Source: Sthenelais limicola
Taxonomy: Eukaryota > Annelida > Polychaeta > Phyllodocida > Sigalionidae
Assembly: GCA_942159475.1 (NCBI GenBank)
Contig: OW804099.1
Location: 13,208,162-13,272,161, forward strand
DNA length: 64,000 bases
Direction: 5' to 3'
Part shown: positions 31,442 through 43,622 of the stretch, in pieces
Numbering within the stretch: the stretch's first letter is position 1
How the letters are laid out: every line of letters begins with the position of its first letter
Notes under the pieces: model-generated
Databases searched by the model: none
Told to the model about the DNA's origin: nothing
The model's input: the letters and a program-made list of their open reading frames with translations, nothing else
Made by a program: the position numbers and the translations under genes

Positions 31442-32147
31442 TGTTGCGCGCGTAGCTTCGGATCTTTATGCTATTGGGCGGTGCATCGGGCCAGGGTGAA
31501 TATATCTAGCTAGTATTCATATGCATTCGAATATACTCGGACTTCGGGGTATTGCCTCTCATGATGTTTAATATAGAACGTGATATTGTAGGAGACGATA
31601 GGCGATATTGAATAGAGAGTCATGGTGATATATAGTAGCTGTAGGTTTCCGGTATGAACAACACAACACGATGAGTTTTAGTACGCCACTACTTGTATAT
31701 TGTATCTTATCCTGTACATAGATGCTAGGTTGATGTTAGTATAGACATTGAATCATATGAGATCTTATGAGACTCCTTCCCTGTATTCTTACGGTTGTTA
31801 CTGCATGACAATCCGAGATCAGTGTGTTATAATATATTGGTTCTAGCGCACATAGTGCGTCTAGTACGTCGTGGTATCTACCGCATATCTCTCTATATTC
31901 CAGTCTATATGAATGTCCCAAGTCTCTCCCGTTCTATGTATATATTCTTATGTATATCCCAGTATTCCCCGTATATATACCCAGGGGGGGTGAGTGTCGG
32001 GTATCCGTATTGGTGGACCCTTTATCCTATGATACCTTTCCCTCCCTCTAGCCCCTCCCCTTCCCTTAGCGCATGCCTCAGTAAAAGAAACATGTCCTAT
32101 CCTACTACCCACCCTACTGCCCTCTCGTGTTAACCACGGTTACTACA
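31442..32147 (-). repeat. 3' LTR of element B
   Basis: 706 bp, ending on the minus strand in GCGCGCAACA and beginning TGTAGTAACC. A TATA-like GTATATATAC lies at 31971-31980, about 170 bases inside. It matches the right LTR base for base as far as I can read. Confidence 0.95.
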
Positions 32148-32160
32148 CTACCCTTTTACT
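32148..32160 (-). other. Candidate polypurine tract of element B
   Basis: Minus strand AGTAAAAGGGTAG ends exactly at the LTR start, where the plus-strand primer is expected. Confidence 0.55.
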
Positions 32161-35104
32161 CGATAAGCAAGAAAAATCCCCCTAAAAATTTTCGTCCCGA
32201 CACTCGATAAATATAGCCATGAATACACATAACAATTCTAGGAGGTACACATCTTTCTCCCTTAACAATTAGAATCGCTTACGCGCACGCAAAATCCAAG
32301 ATTCATGGTAGCTCATAAATACAATACATTCTCTTGCCTCTTGTAGTACATTTTTCCCGTCATCTTAACAATAAAATCGCCTACGCGCTCGTGTACAAAT
32401 CTGAACGCACAAACTTGGTAATTATATAGGGGTAACTATGGGGTATGGGTTAAATTGGGCGTATTTTGTACCAAAAAGCCATAAGCAATAGTAATATAAG
32501 ATGTAAGTCAGGACAGGAAATTTGGGACCTTGCAGAGACTATATTTTTATTTTTACCCTTATTTTGTGTGTTCCCGAATGGCGAATTCAACCGCGTTAAC
32601 CAACGCACATAGCAAAACACCTAATTATGCAGGATGTGGGGGGAGCAACGGGGGTGTTCCAGTTAAATGGGAGAAACACTGTCCCAGATGGGAGAAGAAT
32701 TATATTAATTATTTTGAAGTAATTTATCATTTATTGATTGTGTAAAGAGATCCTACGTGGACCCACCAGAACCACCCCTGTGATCCGAGCCAAACACTTA
32801 AAGGTGATTGTTCTGCACTCAAAAACAATCAAAGCTTTACAAGAAACTTCTTGTGACATTGACGAAGCCCATTCCGGCCTTTAGAGTAGGAAAAGGGATA
32901 GATGGCACCAGCATTCACTCTACATTGGATTCTATATTCAATATACTAATAGAAGGGGGAAGTCCCATATATTATGAATATACACCTGACACTCTCCACC
33001 CGAGTACATACACCATGACTGTATGCATAGAAGAGCAGAATGTGGAGGGGTGTATGGCCCTAGGGCCGCACACCCAGCCGCCAACAATGAGCAATGAGTA
33101 ACAAGTAACATCCACTCCAGAGTCTAGGGAAGGACTCCCATATATTAGGCATTTCATCTCTCTACCCCATATTCCCTCCCCAAGGTTTGGCACAAAAATA
33201 ATGCCGATTCCAATATGGCAATATGATTTTATCAGACCGAATGCAGGAATGTGTCTGAGCGTCATGAGGGCCGTCAGACAAACAACAGTGCTGGAAGATA
33301 GAATGCGTGATTACATGATGAGCCGCATCCCGGCTAGATGGCAGACTTCATCCTAAGATGAGCCCGCACATCCCGTAAGATTAAAGACCTACGCCCACTC
33401 GTGGGTGTCATCCTTACCCCTCTTTTGTTCTACCAGCCATGCCCAGGCACCTATATCCCTTAATTCCACATCCAGCGATAGGCTTGACCGCCTGGCTAAG
33501 ACTAAGGCTAGGGATTTGTACTATAATCAAGTGCCCAGGAACTGCCTTACAGAACCTCACTAGAAACCAAAAAGTATGGGGATAATATGGACGATTTGTT
33601 GCTAATAAGAACATTCCTGACAGTGGTTGATAACTATTGCCAGTAAAAACATTTGAACATTAATAATGGACATTGTCAAACCCTGTATGTGATTAGCAAA
33701 GATTAGCAGATAGTACCAGCATTCATGGACGTGCTAGAAGAAATCAGCCCCCTCCTGAATATTGTGACTTGCCACCGCAATGGTGAAGCATGCGCTACCC
33801 CCTCCCTCCCCCCCCCCCATTATGAAAGGAAAACAACCCAGCATGAATAGCCATGCATGAGGTATATATATTAGCACCTTGGGGTGGAACTGACAGGTGG
33901 CCCTATGCAGCCTTATTCAGATCACATGAACAATTTATGGGCAATGCCACAAGGATACCTGCAGTGGGCGAGAAAACTCAATTAATTAAAACCATAACTT
34001 TACTAATTCGAATGTGTCTGGAAAGGGGACCGGGTAGGGCTGGATACCTGGGTATTATCTATATGTCTATATATAGGATAGGGAGACACGTTGGGGATAA
34101 ATGGTGTTACAATATAAGGAACCAGCTTCATGCTGCAAATATTTGCATAGTTGCTCGCTCAAACAGTAAATAAAATCCAAATACAAGATAGTACAAGAAG
34201 AAACATAACAAGCAAATCAAAGAGACAACAATATAGCAACAATGATAATCCTGATCACACAAATATATATAGTACTAGTGATATCAATTGGCTAACTATA
34301 ATGAGTATATTGAGTACATATTAGCTAACTTTTTAATGAGTATCCCATCATGTATACTAAGTATCGATAAATTAGGTTAAAGTTCCGCCACGTTGGGATG
34401 AGCGTAGTAGTATATGTAAACTAGGTTGTAGCGTCAGGCAAGGCGAAGTAGTGGCGCGTGGTCTGTTAAGCCGGGCGTGTGCGCCAAACGCGTTGTGGAA
34501 TCATCACTAAGCATAAGGAAAGTTCTTTTTATCCAAACGGACCGCCCCGTTTGCCGGATGGAGAGAGCCCACGTGGGGGCGAACGGACAACATGGCATTT
34601 CTTTTTCGTCCGGGAATCGTCACGTGGTGTCTGCTTGCTTGTAGGTTAATGCAAAATGTCTTTTTACCGACTCACGCTTGGAGTGTTACCGGCCATGTGG
34701 TCCAACGGGCCTTGGTCGTTCTCCTCCTGTAATGAGTCATAAATGGGAGGATTTAGACACCGTATACATTCCTTTACAGGTCATACACAGATTTATATTA
34801 CCAACACTGATTATCCCATTAAGTGATGCTTCATTCACTCTCCTTCAGTCATACATATGTTAAAGATCAGGGGAGGTTACAACCATTAATTTGTGGTTTT
34901 TATGTTATATTTACATGCATTATTATTACTTTTCATTAGTCCCTAGAGGGGCCTTTTGTTCTGCCTATGGCAGCCATGCATTATTCAATATTCCACCAAT
35001 AGTTCTAGTATTTTCTGTCTTAATTAAAGAAAATCTGTATGATACCAACTTGAAGAAGTTCTGCAGGTCCCCTCGCATGCGCAACACCCTACCTACTTAC
35101 GTTT
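32161..35104 (-). other. Long 3' non-coding region of element B
   Basis: Almost 3 kb between env and the 3' LTR. Only short chance frames occur on either strand. A GC-rich island at about 34430-34640 carries two CACGTG E-boxes (34570-34575 and 34621-34626) and short palindromes. Poly-C runs lie near 33810. Confidence 0.5.
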
Positions 35105-37520
35105 TTATAGTTTTGAACCAACAGCTGCTTCATTTCCATGGAGATTAGTGGCTACCAGGAGTCGGCTGTTGGAAGTGGAGTTAAGAAGCTCGATCTTTTC
35201 TGCAGGTCTTAGTGACCAGAATACTATTTCTTCTGGCAACTCGACCGTTTCTGCTGAACCAGCATTTTCTACCTCTAGGCCCCCAAGCCACCTAAGTCGA
35301 ACAACTGTCCTGAACGAGCAGCAAACCTGTTTTGCTACCATTCCCGTGACGACAGGTGGCGTGGCCGATCTGAGTACCTCCACTGGATATACCAATTTAC
35401 ACAGGAAAAGAGCATACCGCTTCTCTCCCTCCTGTACACGGAGGCTAAGTATTGTGTGTCCTGCCGTGTTATGGCCTCGAGCTTTTCTACATCCACACCC
35501 ATTACAGATCCGTCGTATTATTTGTCCCAACACGTATACTACTACTAGTCCTGCCAGCATCGTACCATATGACGGCCATTCCCCAGACTTGCCTGCTTCA
35601 AGTGAATCTGAGTTCAGGGCGGGGCCTTGTGTTCCCCATTCGATCTTGCCCCAACTATCTTCTGGAAATAGTTCCAGGGTTGAGCCGATCTTCCCTGCCA
35701 ACGCCCCTTTTAACGATCCAATGATCGCGAGCATTCTGAAAATTCTATAGCAAAGATAAATGGTTATTAATACATGTATCATTTCTATTAGCCAGAATAC
35801 CAGTGGTACCTGCGGCGTTACACTTAGATCTGTTAGATCTCGCCATGCCTTATATTGCCATGCTTCACCTTGCTCCATGTTACTCTTAATTTCTCTCGCA
35901 ACCTTATTTACCTCCATTCCTTTTGCAAACTGCTGGGGGGACATTGCTGTTAGCATTTTCCCTAGTTCCTTACCTGTTGGCAAATTTAAATGTACTAAGA
36001 AATTAGTGAGGCTTTCTCCCGAAAAGTTTCCCACCGGTATACCAAAACTTCTTGCAAATGCCAAATTAAACCCATGCGCCACAGAAACCTCTACCCCGCT
36101 TAATTCTCTACACGTCAGCTCCTTTGGTGCCAATCTATGGTGGTCAATCTGCAGGGTGCATCCGCAGGACACCTCGAACACAGTGATCCCCACGATATTG
36201 ACCTGCCTTGTACTATTTCTGCATGTCAGTAACCCCTTGGGTCCCTTATTTATAAGCAAGTACGTTGACCCCTCCACATTTTTAACAATGTCTGGCGCCC
36301 TTTTCTTCAAGTACATGTCAAACATGCAATACCTAAGAACATTGGCACTATGGTCATTAAATAAAGCGATCATGCAGTCCTCATCCTTTCCTGAATTATC
36401 TATGAAGGTGAATGGACATATATAGCTCCCTTTTTTAGTACATTGCATTAATTCAATGGCGTCCACCTCCATTAATTCCCCTGAGCCGCGTTGGGCCAAC
36501 ATGCGTTGTGTGGCCGATCTCAATCGTGTGCATCCATCCTGAGATTCCCTGTGCACATGCAATGGCGTATCAAACACCTCCATTTCATACAACTGAAGGG
36601 GCTCCGAATCGTTTGCTAGGGAAATTGGTACCAGTATGTTGATCGTATTGTTGGGCCCTATCTGTACCCCAACGTTAGTATTCCAGTCGATATAATCCCC
36701 CAAAATGTTCAAAGTGCTGTTATCTCCTAATACCTGTCTCACTCTCTCTTCCCACTGACTTTCCATAAATACCTTGGCAAGTGACTCATGTATTTTTCCC
36801 TCTCTTAATGTTTCCAAGACATCACCCACTATCGTTATATCTTCAATGTAATTTCTTATCGCCAGGCATTCCAAAATTGAGCCTTGGAGCTGCTGTTGGA
36901 TTCTCCCCTGTGAGTCCACTTCCTCGTGCATTATGTCCGATAATTGAGCCGTCTTATTCGCAAAGCGTAGCCATTTATCTTCTAATTCATCCATGGCGCT
37001 TATTGATTCGTTTACATGCGATCTTAGGAACCTAAATATGATATTGGAATTGGCCACTAACTTCATGAGAGCCTCATCCCTCAGGTGTGGGTTTCTTATT
37101 ATCCCTGGTGCAAGCCTATGAATAATGTGTCTTTCTACGTTTCTTAAATCAGAGTTAGTTGATAGATCGAGAATCCCAGCCACAATTTTCCCAAACGGGG
37201 CCAGATAATTTCTTTTTAATCGTTTAGGGCGCTGCAAAATATTTCTCAAGTGATTTGCACGCTCATACTCCCTTGCGGCCCTCGAATGTAGCTCCCTGAT
37301 ATACTTGACTAAAGACTCCCCCACCATTTCATAACCTTTTGGCCATTCTCCCTTAACTATCTGGATCGGCTGTGGAGGTATAATATTCAGCTCAGAACGG
37401 AAGCCTAAACTCAAAGTTTCCACCCCTGTTATCAATGTACCACGGTCAGCGAATACCACTCCATAGTTGTGCCTTAGAACCGTTGTAGCCATGCAACTAT
37501 ATGGCATGCACATCATGATC
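35105..37520 (-). CDS. env: Envelope-like glycoprotein of element B (class I / F-like candidate)
   Basis: Open frame of 803 aa (ATG at 37516), with a strong acceptor (branch-like GCTAAC, TTTTTAG) just before 37520. A basic motif near residues 96-102 is directly followed by a hydrophobic, Gly/Ala-containing stretch (about 103-118) and a Leu-Asp segment, the arrangement of a cleaved fusion subunit as in errantivirus and baculovirus F proteins. Probable helical heptads follow at about 170-260. Hydrophobic segments lie at about 571-596 and 652-672, then CNGCGC and a long C-terminal region of about 130 residues that looks beta-rich and resembles the ORF at 58993-59634. The role would be membrane fusion at the particle surface; this is inferred from layout. 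A short upstream exon may supply the true N-terminus. Confidence 0.75.
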
Positions 37521-37645
37521 CTAAAAACAAGAAGTTAGCAAAAAATGAAAAACGGCTTAATGCTGAGAAATCCACACTAGCCTTCACTGGCCTATGTAAA
37601 AGTGATATACTTCTAGTAAACTCACCCTATTATGAGTTCGAACAT
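37521..37645 (-). other. Candidate short leader exon and intron before env
   Basis: An ATG at 37645-37643 is followed after 20 nt by the donor AGG|GTGAGT (exon ends 37626), with the acceptor at 37521/37520. Removing the 105-nt intron puts this ATG in frame with env and would add a hydrophobic start. Only the positions are given here. Confidence 0.5.
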
Positions 37646-38386
37646 CTTGCGATCCTAGTCCTGTAGTAAGATACTAGTCCCCGTTCTTTCTATATGCAAG
37701 TTCGTTCCTGATCCCTGTACAAAAGTCAAGTGATGCTCTCCCTCTGGCTGTGCTGAGCTTATATCTGAGACCAGACCAGTCCAAGACCTATTGGGCTTGC
37801 TCCTTCCCTCCTCCCTCTCAAGCATACGACACATCCCCATATCAAGTTAGGGTACAGGTGTCCCAGCTCATGACCTTCCTCTGCTAGATGAAATACTGCA
37901 TAATGACACCTAGCCACTTATCGTGTATGAGGCCTGTCTTGCAATTTATAGAACAACCCCCCCCCAACCGCTTGCAAGCTACTTATGGGTTTCGACAGCT
38001 TGAGCCCAATTGCTGTGTCTAATTTTAACTGTCTTGCCTCCCAAGCTCCACTTTTCATACGTTCCAGCCCCCATCAAAATACACCAATAATCCCACCATT
38101 TTAGGTTACTGGCTCCATTTACCCCAACCTGAATCCAGCACAGTACATTACACTCGATCAAAAGACTAAATGCGCCTCCAATTCGTTTCAATTTCCTTAC
38201 ATGAATTTAAATCTGCATCTCCACACAACCCCGACACCCCAATGAGTTGCACGTAGGCATCTTATACCTCCATAATTCTTACATGTATACCATGTCACCA
38301 TGGATCCAACAGAGCCCCAAACTTATCATAAAGCCTAATATACCCTCATAACATAACCCTGCACATTTCAGATATGTATTGTGTAC
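37646..38386 (-). other. Non-coding spacer before env in element B
   Basis: No accessory-family motif found. Two short chance frames (61 and 70 codons) have no recognisable features. Confidence 0.4.
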
Positions 38387-38956
38387 CTATGGGTTCAATT
38401 GTCCAGAACTCACCTTCAAGCCCACGGGCATCCATGACAGAGGCAATCTTAGCTCGATTTGATATACATCCACCGGCAACGACAGGTGATGTCTTATAGT
38501 TGCCTCAGACATTTCTGTTAGCTTGTCCAGGAATTTTACCGCTTGCTCCATATTTTCAGGGAATATCCCCCTCACCCTTGGACGAAACATGTTTAAAATT
38601 TCATATGTTAAATCCGAGATAATGCATACCGTATCCTGTAGCCTCCTTAATGGCGTGAGAGTGTGTCTCTGCGAGATATCAATCGTCAAGGACCGAATAG
38701 GCTCATAACGTAGGCCTCTTAAAAAATCAAATGCCGCTTTTCTCAAGCGAACGATATGCGTCTCCTTTTGCAGCCTTCTAATGGGCTCAAACTCCGGATA
38801 TCTCTGAGATGGAGACAACATGAAGAATTTCAAGATTTCGAGCATTAACCAATTGGCCCTGACCTGTTGATTCAAGATGGCTGCCATTCTGGCAGCCCTA
38901 TCCGTTCTCCTAATAATTTCCGCATTAATCATCTCACTCCCCCTTCTTGTATCCAT
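38387..38956 (-). CDS. Accessory ORF e of element B (novel paralogous family)
   Basis: 189 codons to the stop, with AAG|GTGAGT at 38414/38413 (phase 0) near the end, so the last few codons are probably intronic. Predicted mostly helical and basic, with no signal peptide. It carries the family pattern as PSQRY followed by RLQKETHI at about residues 52-70, then a second Arg-rich helix. The ATG at 38956 follows GAAAG, as in accessory ORF a. Function unknown; its place between pol and env suggests a regulatory or particle-associated accessory protein, but nothing in the sequence proves it. Confidence 0.7.
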   Translation of the reverse strand: MDTRRGSEMINAEIIRRTDRAARMAAILNQQVRANWLMLEILKFFMLSPSQRYPEFEPIRRLQKETHIVRLRKAAFDFLRGLRYEPIRSLTIDISQRHTLTPLRRLQDTVCIISDLTYEILNMFRPRVRGIFPENMEQAVKFLDKLTEMSEATIRHHLSLPVDVYQIELRLPLSWMPVGLKVSSGQLNP

Positions 38957-39165
38957 CTTTCACTACAGTGATGCAAACCCTATTATACCAGGTCTATTTC
39001 CTGTGACAATACTATATATCCCTGGTCCCCCCCCCCCCCTCCACCGGCATGCTTTATATACCCTAGGTCCATCTTCACCTACCCATTATAGTTTTTTTTT
39101 ATCCCACTCCCTAGCAACTGGTGACGTTTTACCAATCGACCACGACAAATATAGACAGTATATGC

Positions 39166-39795
39166 TTACACGGGGATGCCCCCATCTTCCACTAATTTGT
39201 GAGACTCCATATAACTCACCTTTCTTGTCATTATGTCTGGCAAATACTCTTCTGGTAATACGTCACCCAGGGTCGCAAAGTCAATATCCGATTCCAAGTT
39301 AGCGACTATAAGTTTTCTCGCCAGGCCTGTGCGCTTCTGTAGATAGGGAATTAATCTGTGTTGTCGTTTATCTTCTATACATTCTAATCTGAATTCCTCA
39401 GCACAATAGACGTCCAAGATGTTTAGCAACATTTCGCCCACCGCCTTTGTCAAATGTAATAATTTATCGGACACAGTTACTGCTTTCTGGGCTTCGAAGA
39501 CACTTCTCATTCTTCCGCCCCTTGTCGTGAGCCGTTCTATTGCCCGAAAACCCCTGCTTTCAACGTAGATTCTGCAACGTTCCTTCATAATATATATATA
39601 CGTATCCCTTTCCAATCGTTCTCTAGTGGAAATACGTGCGGATCCACCTCTGTTCACAGGGTTCACAAGGAAATACCTAGTGGCCCTGACCAGCAATATC
39701 CCCAAGTTTCTCTTCTGATTTTTCAAGATCTTCAGCTCGTCTGCACCCAATCTAGCTTTTTCCAAACGACACATTTGTCTCTGTTCCAGCTCCAT
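39166..39795 (-). CDS. Accessory ORF d of element B (novel paralogous family)
   Basis: About 209 codons from the ATG at 39795; the open frame continues upstream to a possible acceptor (GCGGTAG, before 39816). Family pattern as PVNRG followed by RLERDTYI at about residues 46-66, then helices with an Arg/Lys-rich EDKRQHRL and a TGLARKLIVANL end motif. The strong donor AAG|GTGAGT at 39220/39219 is in phase 0, and the remaining 17 codons look intronic. It is the longest member. Function unknown. Confidence 0.7.
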   Translation of the reverse strand: MELEQRQMCRLEKARLGADELKILKNQKRNLGILLVRATRYFLVNPVNRGGSARISTRERLERDTYIYIMKERCRIYVESRGFRAIERLTTRGGRMRSVFEAQKAVTVSDKLLHLTKAVGEMLLNILDVYCAEEFRLECIEDKRQHRLIPYLQKRTGLARKLIVANLESDIDFATLGDVLPEEYLPDIMTRKVSYMESHKLVEDGGIPV

Positions 39796-39804
39796 CGTAT
39801 TCAA

Positions 39805-40968
39805 AGTTGAGGACTACCGCCACATCAGGACACCAGTGCAGACACTAAACTCCAAATACCAAACTCCAGACCCTAAACTTCAGACCCCCTTTCAAGATCC
39901 GCGTGTATTTGTTATTTTCTTCTTCCCATCATCCTTTATTACCTTCCAACTTCCTCTGCCAAGCTTTATTACCCATATTTACCACCCCTGACTCCTACTC
40001 ATAATTAATGTTTTGAGTTAATACTTCCTGCGCACGCGACCTATGTTGTGCCACCCGCCCCGCCAGACACGATACTTTCAGTTTTGCGTATGTTCCATCA
40101 CTCATTTTCAAGCCACAAAATATGACATAAACATCTTACAGTAATACACACGCGCCGAGTGTCATCACCCCACAAGCCCACCCCCATCATATTCTGAGGA
40201 GAGATTATTGTTTTCTCATTGGGTATACAAAAATTCGTATCCCACAAGCTGTATATACCATCAACAGATATCAATCCAAACGTCCCAAGCTCACACAACA
40301 TCTAGTCACACATACCCCCAAATCCCAGGCTATCAATCCCCAGTGAGTTCCTTGTAGACACTCACCGAATTACCAAATAATAGCCCATATATTTTGTCTT
40401 CAAGATAAAGACCAGTTGTAGTAACCTTCACCCTCACTCCCTTCATAACATAAAATCATTGCGCTCCACACCTTAAAATGATTCATTTATTTCTACTCTG
40501 AAACAACCATTCCTGCAGCGACAATTATATATGGCATACACTTATTATTATGTCTTACTCATAGTTTGTAGCCCGAGGGCCTCCCAAGAATTGATTTTCC
40601 TGATACACCCGAAAACGACCACCACGGCGTGTTTTAACAGAAAACCATACCTTCATTAATTCTATCTGAAATGTATGCTTTTCAGAACGTTATCTTCACG
40701 AGTCAAATTCATCACAACATGTCACCTTTACACGACCGTATAAGATAACGCCTCGTTGTATCACATGTTGTCTCGCTCAATCATCATCAGGCGTCTCCTT
40801 TCATTAAACGATTTTAAGAACAATCATTCTGCATTCCATCCATTCAAACCGAATCCTCGAATTACAAAATGATATATGTCACTTCCATATTTGCCGGCTA
40901 GCCCGTGACGTCACCCCTCTCCCTATCTGATTCAAATGTATCAACTTTCTCCTTCCCCAAGATTGTCA
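39805..40968 (-). other. Non-coding spacer between accessory ORFs d and c
   Basis: About 1.16 kb with no accessory-family pattern and no convincing ORF on either strand. Confidence 0.4.
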
Positions 40969-41475
40969 CTACAGACAGAGAATGAAAACTTGACCCACCG
41001 CCTGCAGCAACCAATCTCCATTAATCCATTCGATTGGTGACATTACGTTGACCGTCCCTTGAAGCAATTCCTGCACTTTTGTTTTAGATAAACCTGACAA
41101 TGCCATGAACCGCTTGGTGTCCGCCTCCTTGTGATTTTTTCTCTGGCAACAGCGCTTTCTTAAATAATCCGTTGAGTATAATTTCAATAGTACATCCAAA
41201 ATCCTATAGACCTGATGCAAGATCGCACTCATTCTGTCTTTATCACTCATTACCCGCAAACGCTTGGTAGAGTACCATTTTCCTGGCCTAACTTTCAGGG
41301 ATCGTAGGAGTTTATCACATTTTTCGTATAAAGATAGCAAGTACCATTCTACTTCCAATCGATAATTAGGCAACTGCCTAGGATATCTAATCCAGGGAGC
41401 TAAAAGCCAAAACGAATACACTTTAATACACAAGATCGACGCGTTCCTAATATTTATTTTACTATGCTCCAGCAT
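40969..41475 (-). CDS. Accessory ORF c of element B (novel paralogous family)
   Basis: About 168 codons from the ATG at 41475. Family pattern as PWIRY followed by RLEVEWYL at about residues 30-50, then a basic Cys-containing stretch (RKRCCQRK) and the SGLSKTKVQELL end motif. A weaker donor (GCG|GTGGGT at about 40999) is in phase 0 near the stop. Probably an all-helical basic protein of unknown role. Confidence 0.7.
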   Translation of the reverse strand: MLEHSKINIRNASILCIKVYSFWLLAPWIRYPRQLPNYRLEVEWYLLSLYEKCDKLLRSLKVRPGKWYSTKRLRVMSDKDRMSAILHQVYRILDVLLKLYSTDYLRKRCCQRKNHKEADTKRFMALSGLSKTKVQELLQGTVNVMSPIEWINGDWLLQAVGQVFILCL

Positions 41476-43086
41476 TGTCACCAAATTGCAAAGCCGAGCA
41501 AAGCTTCAGAAATGGCTTGTCATTCGGCAGCGCCCTTCCTCTCCTGATAATCTCATCTGTCTAGGTGCCCATTGTCTAGGTGGGTTATTTCCCTCATATT
41601 TTTATTGTCATTAAAATTATGCATCAGTTTAACCTAGCCTACTAGGTCGCTGCCGGCCCGTGCTCCCTTCATCTGTATAGATCAGTCTATTTCCTGCGTT
41701 GCCATAGTCACCTCACCTGCCTGTCTTATATGGCATAGTGATTCCCCGGAGACGCTGGTATGCTCACTTCATGTTATTTTTATACTAATCCACCCCTGGA
41801 CCACTCCTGCTATTCTCATATACCGAAAAAGAATCTAGACAATACCATGAACCCTTACCTGAATATTCCGAGACTCAGTTTACTCTGTCCTAACTATAGT
41901 CATCTTTGTTTCCCCAATTTCTATCAACACGTTATTTTATGTAAACATCGGATCCTCGAATCAGCCGACGAACAACATACTACCTCGTCCTAACGAACCC
42001 CCACGTTCCCACGAAATCCATATCTGTAAAACTTATTACGACCAGCGTTTCTCAGCGTTTTTTATGCCCACCTGTCACCTAGTGATTGAAACTTTCTGCT
42101 TTTCGTTGACTTTCACACCCAATCTGCTTTCGTCTTATCAGTGACTCATCAACTATACACCGCTCTAATCTTCATTCAATTATATGGTTTTCAATTCATG
42201 GATTCTAAAAAAAAATTCTCTCATTATTCCCTCGCTCCTTATCTCTATGAGTGTCATGGTGTCATGATCTTATGACCCGATCATGACTCGATCCCCGGTG
42301 CCTCCCCTTTGTTCATTTATTACGTCAATCAAATCTTTTTAGCCAATTGGCGTGTCCCTACAATGATATCAGAGTGGTGTCTTTGATTAGGCAAATTCCC
42401 CATTTGGTATCCTGTAGACATCATTTCCAGCTTAACTTCTCGCAGCAGCACCCAATTTCCGCCGACCCCCTACACCAGCTTCCTATCTCCTATATATAAT
42501 TTCCCGATCTTCAAACCTTTTGGAAACCATGGCAGGCCGAGAACTTTACCTGGCTATCGACAATGACATTGTCATTGTCGAAACCAGAGACGTATGGAGC
42601 CTGAGCGATTTAGCTCGGCTCCTCGTCTATGGCCTGTCTTTGAAGGCAGCTCGGTGGTTTTATGGGCGGGCGTGTGCTCTTGTTTTCAGGGCATACCGCC
42701 GCTGGGCTAACGAGTAGCACATTTTTTGTATATCCCAGTAGATTTTAGCTATAGTAGTTACGTAGTATGTTTTTAGTTTTTCTTATTCTTTTATAATAAC
42801 CCATATTACTCATCATATATTATCATATTCAAGAAACCCTCATATTCTACTCTCTTTATCCCTACCCCTCCTTGCACCCCTTCCGCTTCTGCACCACAAC
42901 CAACCTTCCCCACACCTCGCACTGGTAAGTCGCCTTATATACCTTTTTATTTCATTCTGATTTATTTTTCCCTGCTTATAAACCTGTCCTTGTCTTAGAA
43001 ACTGCTCCACTGGAAATAACTGCTCACTGTAACATCTCAAAGACCCCGTATCTCTAGTTATACATAACATGATCGAGTCAGATATA
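41476..43086 (-). other. Spacer between accessory ORFs c and b
   Basis: About 1.6 kb without a sixth family member on the minus strand. A 110-codon minus frame (42840-43172) lacks the family pattern and is probably chance. The opposite strand has a small ORF with a good start context at 42529-42717. Confidence 0.4.
42529..42717 (+). CDS. Small antisense ORF inside element B, possible
   Basis: 62 codons from ATG, in the context ACCATGG, which is close to ideal for animals. A TATA-like CTATATATAA lies about 35-40 bases upstream (about 42489). The protein is amphipathic and Arg/Trp-rich at its C-terminus, with no recognised domain. Bases 42557-42581 form a perfect 25-base odd palindrome inside it. 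It could be chance. Confidence 0.3.
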   Translation: MAGRELYLAIDNDIVIVETRDVWSLSDLARLLVYGLSLKAARWFYGRACALVFRAYRRWANE

Positions 43087-43542
43087 TTACCTACCCTCAG
43101 ACACCGGAATCCATTTTTCCAATGTTTTCTCAATCCAGCTCCATCGTTCACACGCCAGTTTTTCCAAGTCACTAACTGTCATCCTAGTGTTACATGCCAA
43201 CAACTTAATTATAATATCTCTTGGGTAGTTGCAACATCCTATTTTTAACATCGTGCCGTCGAAATAACTTTTTAACATCGACAGGTATATATACTGCTGC
43301 TTTCGTGATCGATCCTCCCAGCTCATGTGATTGACGGCCATTCTCTCCCTCCTATCTGGCATTTCTCTAATCAAGAAACGAGAGGCTCCCCACCAGATAT
43401 TTTTTAAGTGTGTTTCCATTTCAATTCGCCTCCTAGCGTTAGCCCCTCTGAATCTCAGGTGTGGTTTCTGCATATACAGACGAGCCAATCGAATCACCTG
43501 TATCACCTCTGCCTTCTCTCCCCTGGTTATAGGTCTACACAT
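43087..43542 (-). CDS. Accessory ORF b of element B (novel paralogous family)
   Basis: 151 codons. Family pattern as PHLRF followed by RIEMETHL at about residues 27-47. WWGASRF and an R/K-rich SRKQQYIYLSML helix follow, then a Leu-rich end with TVSDLEKLA. Possible donors overlap the stop (GGTAG|GTAATA near 43091, or AGG|GTAGGT); their phase differs from the other members. Function unknown. Confidence 0.65.
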   Translation of the reverse strand: MCRPITRGEKAEVIQVIRLARLYMQKPHLRFRGANARRRIEMETHLKNIWWGASRFLIREMPDRRERMAVNHMSWEDRSRKQQYIYLSMLKSYFDGTMLKIGCCNYPRDIIIKLLACNTRMTVSDLEKLACERWSWIEKTLEKWIPVSEGR

Positions 43543-43622
43543 TCTCCTCGATAGTCAGTATTCAATGCTTACAGGCCTATAAAACTGTATACTGTGTCCC
43601 CACCCATTTCCAAAATACCTTC

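Noticed and set aside
31736..32133. ORFs inside the LTR (61 and 112 codons, repeated at 52418-52815)
   Set aside because: They occur identically in both LTRs simply because the LTRs are identical; no domain, and they run through U3 promoter sequence.
35148..36425. Two plus-strand ORFs of 200 and 221 codons
   Set aside because: Both are antisense to the env-like ORF, with no domain and composition typical of a shadow frame.
42840..43172. A sixth accessory ORF of element B (110 codons)
   Set aside because: It lacks the family pattern and overlaps the end of ORF b in another frame.
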